Source: an uncultured Lachnospiraceae bacterium (GTDB taxonomy: Bacteria; Bacillota; Clostridia; Lachnospirales; Lachnospiraceae). Taken from it: a DNA stretch of 9,272 bases. The notes under the pieces were generated by a model that was not told the DNA's origin, searched no databases, and saw only the letters and a program-made list of their open reading frames with translations. A program made the position numbers and the translations under genes. Each line of letters starts with the position of its first letter. Position 1 is the first letter of the stretch. Location of the stretch: assembly GCA_902797785.1 (NCBI GenBank), contig CADBUD010000208.1, positions 1 to 9,272 on the forward strand. Reading direction: 5' to 3'. Shown here piece after piece: positions 5,717 to 9,272 of this stretch.

Positions 5717-6886
5717 ATGAATGTATTATTTTTAAATTGGGAAAGTTTTGGAAAAGAAGATATTTTAGCTGCCCTAAAAAAGCTGGGACATACCGTCGAG
5801 CTTTTTTTTCATAAGGATTACCAGGAAAGAAACAGTCAGGAATTTGATTCTTATTTTGATGACCTGGTACGGGATGCTTCCTTTGATTTTTGCTTTTCAT
5901 CGAATTATTATCCTGTTTTATCGAATGCATGCCACCGGCATCAGCTTCCATATCTTTCCTGGGTATATGATTCTCCTCTTGTTTCCTTGTATTCCTATAC
6001 TGTGCTCAATCCCTGCAATCACATCTACACCTTTGACCGGGAACAAGCCGCTTTGTTTCAAAGTTCCGGAATAAAAACCGTTCATTATCTGCCGCTTGCT
6101 GCCAATACCAAACGATACCGCCAGCTGTCCTGTTCAAACGCAGACCTTCAAAAATTTCAGTCTGACATTTCCTTTGTCGGAGCTCTTTACAATGAACAGC
6201 ATAATCTCTACGATCGTCTGGTCAAACATCTGGACAGCTATACCAAAGGATATCTGGAAGGCATTTTACAGGCACAGAAAAAAATCTATGGATATTTCTT
6301 TTTGGAACAGGTCCTTTCGGATTCTATCCTCGCTTCTTTGAAAAAGGCTCTGAACTATACGCCTAATTCCGATGGAGTGGAAACAGAGGCCTATATTTAT
6401 GCGAACTATTTTTTATGCCGGAAACTAACGGAGATGGAACGTATCAGCTATTTGTCTGCTCTCTCAGAACAGTTTTCGGTCAAGCTGTTTACCCTGCTGC
6501 CTTCTCCCATGCTTCCAAAGGTCGCTAATATGGGAACAGTCAACTACCTCACCCAGATGCCTCTTGTCTTTTTTCATAGTAAGATCAATCTGAACATTAC
6601 CCTCCGAAGCATTCACTCCGGGATTCCTCTCCGTGCCATGGATATCATGGGAAGCCATGGTTTTCTTCTGACAAATTATCAGGAGGATTTTTTGGAGTAT
6701 TTTGAACCGGATATCGATTTTGTCTACTTCACAGAGGAGGCGGAATTATTGGAGAAAGCAGGCTATTATCTTTCTCATGATCCTATTCGGGAAAAAATTG
6801 CCGCGAGCGGATATCAGAAAATGCAGGAGCAGCACACCTATTTCTTACGAATCAAGGCGATGATCGACGATGTATTTCCACTCTAA
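5717..6886 (+). CDS. DUF3880/CgeB-like glycosyltransferase, second of a tandem pair
   Basis: This 389-residue protein is colinear with the preceding one. Matching blocks include FDFCFSSNYYPVLSNAC (56-72), LPYLSWVYDSPLVSLYS (78-94), SDISFVGALYNE (149-160), GYLEGILQAQKKIYGY (178-193) and MPLVFFHSKINLNITLRSIHSGIPLRAMDIMG (281-312). The family's glycine-rich turn, GCGGF in the first copy, is GSHGF here (312-316), a possible specificity difference. The many diverged positions point to an old duplication with separate functions. The ATG at 5717 follows AGAGAGG at 5704-5710. There is no visible promoter of its own, so it is likely read from the promoter at 4380-4408. Its last 14 codons overlap the end of the opposing pseI-like gene, leaving no room for a terminator between the two. 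Confidence 0.85.
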   Translation: MNVLFLNWESFGKEDILAALKKLGHTVELFFHKDYQERNSQEFDSYFDDLVRDASFDFCFSSNYYPVLSNACHRHQLPYLSWVYDSPLVSLYSYTVLNPCNHIYTFDREQAALFQSSGIKTVHYLPLAANTKRYRQLSCSNADLQKFQSDISFVGALYNEQHNLYDRLVKHLDSYTKGYLEGILQAQKKIYGYFFLEQVLSDSILASLKKALNYTPNSDGVETEAYIYANYFLCRKLTEMERISYLSALSEQFSVKLFTLLPSPMLPKVANMGTVNYLTQMPLVFFHSKINLNITLRSIHSGIPLRAMDIMGSHGFLLTNYQEDFLEYFEPDIDFVYFTEEAELLEKAGYYLSHDPIREKIAASGYQKMQEQHTYFLRIKAMIDDVFPL

Positions 6887-7909
6887 TGGCGTTCCCTTTT
6901 TTAGATCTACTGATGCAGAACATCCTAAGATCTGATCGTAAAATTTCGTATGCAGGCCATGACCCGGACGGACGGATCTAATATTTTTTTCCGTAAAAAT
7001 CTCACCTTGTTTGATATCCTCCGCCACAAAGAGCGACCGTCCTCCGATTCTTTCTTTCTCCTGCTTTTCTGTCAGGTCAAAGGTCTTCCTCCCAAGAGCT
7101 TTTTCGACATTTCGAATCTGGTCTGTCATACGCCGAAACTCTTCCGGTTCCATGGAAAATGCTGCATCCGGTCCACCATCTGCTCTTCTCAAGGTAAAAT
7201 GCTTTTCAATCACCTTGGCGCCCAGCGCAATGGAAGCTACGGAAACTTCACTTCCCAAGGTATGATCCGACAGACCGCTAATGCAATCAAACGTCTCCGC
7301 GATCAACGGGATTCCCCGGATATTCATATCTTCATATGGAGCCGGATAGCTCGAAACGCATTTCAGAAGGATGATCTGATTGTTGCCCTCTTCCAGGCAG
7401 GTCCTTACCGCCAGATCGATATCCTCCAAATGTGCGATTCCTGTTGAAATGAGCATTGGTTTTCCCAATCTGGCTATTTTTCGGATCAGGGGAATGTCCA
7501 CGATTTCAAAAGACGCAATCTTATAGGCAGGAACTTTGATTTCTTCCAAAAAATCCACCGAGGTAGGATCGAATGGAGAGGAAAAACAGTCTAATCCAAT
7601 CTCATTTGCATATTTTATTAATTTTCCCTGCCATTCCCATGGCGTATAAGCTGTTTGGTACAGCTGATGCAATGTCATCCCTTCCCAAAGCCCACCAGTT
7701 TTGAACATCTCTGAATCGCAGTCCAGCGTTATGGTATCCGGGGTATAGGTCTGCAGCTTAATCGCGTCTGCGCCTGCTTCTTTTGCAGCATCTATGATTT
7801 TTATTGCTCTATGATAATCACTATTATGATTTCCTGACATTTCTGCAATGATATAGGTTGGATTTTCATTGCTGATGATGTGTGTGCCGATTTGAATTTC
7901 TTTTTTCAT
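6845..7909 (-). CDS. pseI: Pseudaminic acid synthase (NeuB family)
   Basis: The 354-residue enzyme condenses phosphoenolpyruvate with a 2,4-diacetamido-2,4,6-trideoxy-hexose to make pseudaminic acid, a nine-carbon sugar found on flagellin and capsules. The TIM-barrel NeuB domain shows IAEMSGNHN (21-29), KLQTYTPDT (51-59), SSPFD (110-114), YKIASFE (129-135), ISTG (154-157), SSYPAP (186-191), GLSDHT (212-217) and EKHFT (235-239). GLWEGMTLHQLYQTAYTPWEW (73-93) is the block that sets PseI apart from sialic and legionaminic acid synthases. A C-terminal SAF domain follows (about 290-354; RSLFVAEDIKQGE, RSVRPGHGL). The start at 7909 has GAGGG at 7916-7920; upstream in-frame ATGs lack a better site and the family starts here. 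It stands alone on its strand in this window; PseB, C, H, G and F are not present and must lie elsewhere if the pathway is complete. Confidence 0.9.
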   Translation of the reverse strand: MKKEIQIGTHIISNENPTYIIAEMSGNHNSDYHRAIKIIDAAKEAGADAIKLQTYTPDTITLDCDSEMFKTGGLWEGMTLHQLYQTAYTPWEWQGKLIKYANEIGLDCFSSPFDPTSVDFLEEIKVPAYKIASFEIVDIPLIRKIARLGKPMLISTGIAHLEDIDLAVRTCLEEGNNQIILLKCVSSYPAPYEDMNIRGIPLIAETFDCISGLSDHTLGSEVSVASIALGAKVIEKHFTLRRADGGPDAAFSMEPEEFRRMTDQIRNVEKALGRKTFDLTEKQEKERIGGRSLFVAEDIKQGEIFTEKNIRSVRPGHGLHTKFYDQILGCSASVDLKKGTPLEWKYIVDHRLDS

Positions 7910-7936
7910 CGTATTCCCTCTTTCTTGTATCATCTT

Positions 7937-7985
7937 CATTTTGGAAAATGCACTCGCAAGCAAGTGATTTTCCTCATTATATCAT
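7937..7985. repeat. 49-bp repeat, copy 1, with internal palindrome
   Basis: This copy shares a 30-base identical run (7956-7985) with 8025-8054; the left 19 bases are similar but altered. Its core 7943-7973 is an imperfect inverted repeat, GGAAAAT...ATTTTCC outside and CGC-AA-GC around the centre. It lies in the upstream region of pseI, between that gene's ribosome binding site and a minus-strand TATAAT, so it may form a hairpin in the pseI leader mRNA. Confidence 0.75.
7976..7981 (-). promoter_or_regulatory. Candidate -10 box for pseI
   Basis: The minus strand reads TATAAT here, inside repeat copy 1. A transcript starting just downstream, near 7968, would carry the palindrome at 7943-7973 at or near its 5' end before the pseI ribosome binding site. 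No convincing -35 box is present at the proper distance (TGATCA at 17 bp matches only half). The same TATAAT occurs in copy 2 at 8045-8050. Confidence 0.35.
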
Positions 7986-8002
7986 GAGCTGATGCTCATG
8001 AT
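7981..8002. other. 9-bp perfect hairpin between the two repeat copies
   Basis: ATCATGAGC (7981-7989) and GCTCATGAT (7994-8002) are perfect complements around a TGAT loop. There is no flanking T-run. Together with the palindromes on each side it makes a row of three potential stem-loops within 100 bp, reminiscent of REP/BIME-type elements or of operator arrays. Confidence 0.6.
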
Positions 8003-8005
8003 CAC

Positions 8006-8054
8006 CATTTGGAAAATCACCCTTGCAAGCAAGTGATTTTCCTCATTATATCAT
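8006..8054. repeat. 49-bp repeat, copy 2, with internal palindrome
   Basis: This is the second copy of the element at 7937-7985, at a 69-bp offset. Its core 8011-8042 is the better palindrome: GGAAAATCAC (8011-8020) pairs perfectly with GTGATTTTCC (8033-8042), and TTGC pairs with GCAA across an AA loop, leaving only a CC bulge. It lies upstream of the candidate promoter of the cation transporter gene. Confidence 0.75.
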
Positions 8055-8090
8055 AACCTTACCGGATATCAAAATTTATTTTCTTTCTTA

Positions 8091-8119
8091 TGTACATCTT
8101 TTCCATAAAATGTTATGAT
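8091..8119 (+). promoter_or_regulatory. Candidate promoter of the cation transporter gene
   Basis: TGTACA (8091-8096) and TATGAT (8114-8119) are 17 bp apart and lie 31 nt upstream of the ATG at 8151. The -10 matches consensus at five of six positions, the -35 at four. The leader would be short, about 25 nt, leaving just enough room for the ribosome binding site. No metal-responsive operator or riboswitch is recognisable. Confidence 0.45.
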
Positions 8120-8150
8120 ATTAAAAACGCCAAAGGAGGTATGATCATAT

Positions 8151-9272
8151 ATGAACAACAACCAATCCATCCCGGAATCGCCAAAATTAAATCGGGATAA
8201 GATTATTATCCGAACCAGTATCATAGGGATTCTTGCCAATCTTTTTCTCGCTGCCTTCAAAGCATTTATTGGCATCATGTCCCATTCCATTGCTGTTATT
8301 TTGGACGCCGTAAACAATCTTTCCGATGCGCTTTCCTCCATCATTACCATCGTTGGAACCAAGCTGTCGGGAAGGCTTCCGGATAAGAAGCATCCTCTTG
8401 GATATGGACGAATCGAATATCTGAGCGCTATGATCGTATCAGGCATTGTCCTCTATGCCGGCATCACTTCTGTCATTGAATCCGTAAAAAAGATTTTCGA
8501 ACCGGAAAAACCGGATTATCAAATGATCTCTCTCATCATCATTGCTGTCGCTGTCGTCGTCAAAATCATTCTTGGACGTTATGTCAAAGCACAGGGACAA
8601 AAGGTGAATTCCGGATCTCTGATCGCCTCCGGATCAGACGCAATGTTCGACGCCATTCTTTCTGCTTCTGTACTGGCCTGTGCTCTTATTTTTATGACAA
8701 GCGGCATTTCCCTGGAAGCATATGTCGGAGCCGTCATCTCCGTTATTATCATTAAATCCGGTATTGAGATGATGATTGATACACTGGATGAAATCCTTGG
8801 TGTACGTGCAGATAAAGAAATCACAAATCAGATCAAGAGACTCCTGACAGAAGAAAAAGAGGTCCGGGGCGCATATGACCTGATCATGTATAACTATGGT
8901 CCGGATAAAAATTATGCTTCTGTTCATCTGGAGCTGCCAGATCACATGACAGTCAGAGAGGTCGATTCCCTGACTAGAAAGCTGGAAGCCAAGGTGTACA
9001 AAGAAACTGGTGTAATTTTGGTAGGAGTGGGGTTATATTCGTATAATACGGGAGACAGTGAAGCTGCAAAGCTTCAGAACAAGGTTCGCAAAAAGGTACT
9101 AGCACACGATTGGGCCATTCAGCTCCATGGATTTTATGTTGATATGGAAACAAAAGATATGAGATTCGACGTCGTTATGAGTTTTGATATCCGACCAAAA
9201 GAAGGATTAGAAATTCTTTCCCGGGAAATGCATCAGGATTTTCCAGAGTATCACGTTATGATCACGCCGGAC
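8151..9272 (+). CDS. Cation diffusion facilitator family transporter, 3' end cut by the window
   Basis: The visible 374 residues have no stop before the right edge. CDF proteins export divalent metals (Zn, Mn, Fe, Co, Cd) from the cytoplasm in exchange for protons. Six membrane segments fit about 22-43, 45-70, 91-113, 125-143, 160-183 and 186-205. Metal-site signatures are SIAVILDAVNNLSD (46-59) in TM2 and SDAMFDA (162-168) in TM5, giving D-x3-D in TM5 rather than the H-x3-D of the YiiP type; HPLGYGRIEY (81-90) and DTLDEILG (210-217) are further family blocks. The metal cannot be assigned safely, although acidic TM5 sites are often linked to manganese or broad specificity. Beyond a first cytoplasmic domain (about 220-298) there is a second related one (about 302-374), so the protein is longer than the usual 290-310 residues. 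AGGAGG (8134-8139) supports the start; an ATG at 8141 is out of frame. Confidence 0.9.
   Translation, partial: MNNNQSIPESPKLNRDKIIIRTSIIGILANLFLAAFKAFIGIMSHSIAVILDAVNNLSDALSSIITIVGTKLSGRLPDKKHPLGYGRIEYLSAMIVSGIVLYAGITSVIESVKKIFEPEKPDYQMISLIIIAVAVVVKIILGRYVKAQGQKVNSGSLIASGSDAMFDAILSASVLACALIFMTSGISLEAYVGAVISVIIIKSGIEMMIDTLDEILGVRADKEITNQIKRLLTEEKEVRGAYDLIMYNYGPDKNYASVHLELPDHMTVREVDSLTRKLEAKVYKETGVILVGVGLYSYNTGDSEAAKLQNKVRKKVLAHDWAIQLHGFYVDMETKDMRFDVVMSFDIRPKEGLEILSREMHQDFPEYHVMITPD

Noticed and set aside
6887..6945. Terminator for the glycosyltransferase operon inside the pseI 3' end
   Set aside because: Two AGATCT copies and a T-run are present, but no stable GC-rich stem followed by a T-run could be drawn.
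6950..7447. 165-residue plus-strand frame inside pseI
   Set aside because: It is a shadow of the strongly conserved NeuB-family sequence on the other strand and carries no recognisable motif.
7910..7963. Upstream extension of pseI
   Set aside because: The added residues fall in the repeat element and leader, no better ribosome binding site is present, and NeuB-family proteins normally begin close to the chosen Met.
7937..8054. CRISPR-like pair of repeats
   Set aside because: Only two copies are present, the repeat itself is longer than the gap between copies (20 bp), the gap forms its own hairpin, and no cas gene is nearby.
8069..8945. Minus-strand open frames opposite the cation transporter
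   Set aside because: They are antisense shadows of a clear six-pass CDF protein, have no recognisable motifs, and their starts lack ribosome binding sites.

Overview
The window looks like chromosome from a low-to-moderate-GC Gram-positive anaerobe, most likely a Lachnospiraceae member (Clostridia). This is inferred from strong AGGAGG-type ribosome binding sites, an AgrC-like GHKL kinase, an iron-sulfur flavoprotein-like reductase, a secreted protein with a lysine-rich fibronectin-III tail, and a cation efflux protein of a common Firmicutes subtype. No species can be named from the sequence alone. Seven complete genes and one gene cut by the right edge are supported. I see no rRNA, tRNA, CRISPR array, transposase or phage gene.

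Layout, left to right. (1) 50-1558 (+) encodes a secreted protein with two copies of an unrecognised module of about 110 residues and a very basic FN3-like end. It converges on a minus-strand pair, an iron-sulfur flavoprotein-like reductase (2720 to 2100) followed by a small FMN-binding split-barrel protein (2040 to 1648); a 17-bp perfect hairpin separates the two transcription units. (2) 4218-2869 (-) is a six-pass AgrC-like sensor kinase with no response regulator in the window. (3) A divergent promoter region of about 245 bp separates the kinase from two tandem paralogous glycosyltransferases of the DUF3880/CgeB-like type (4464-5660 and 5717-6886, +). (4) The second glycosyltransferase runs tail to tail into, and overlaps by 42 bp, a pseudaminic acid synthase gene (pseI-like, 7909 to 6845, -). 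(5) A repeat-rich divergent intergenic region (7910-8150) holds two 49-bp direct repeat copies, each with an internal palindrome, flanking a further hairpin. (6) A cation diffusion facilitator begins at 8151 (+) and runs off the end with two apparent tandem cytoplasmic domains.

How the genes may work together: pseI makes the nonulosonate pseudaminic acid, and the two facing glycosyltransferases belong to a family often found in surface-glycan and flagellin-glycosylation loci. The central region is therefore plausibly part of a cell-surface or flagellin glycosylation locus. The other Pse biosynthesis genes and any flagellin are absent from this window, so that link is inference. The flavoprotein and split-barrel genes look like one small redox operon. 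Nothing here is clearly a new system. The strongest candidates for a second look are the 7937-8054 repeat array, the duplicated module of the secreted protein, the pseI/glycosyltransferase arrangement and a recurring CGGATTTT-containing hairpin motif downstream of stop codons.
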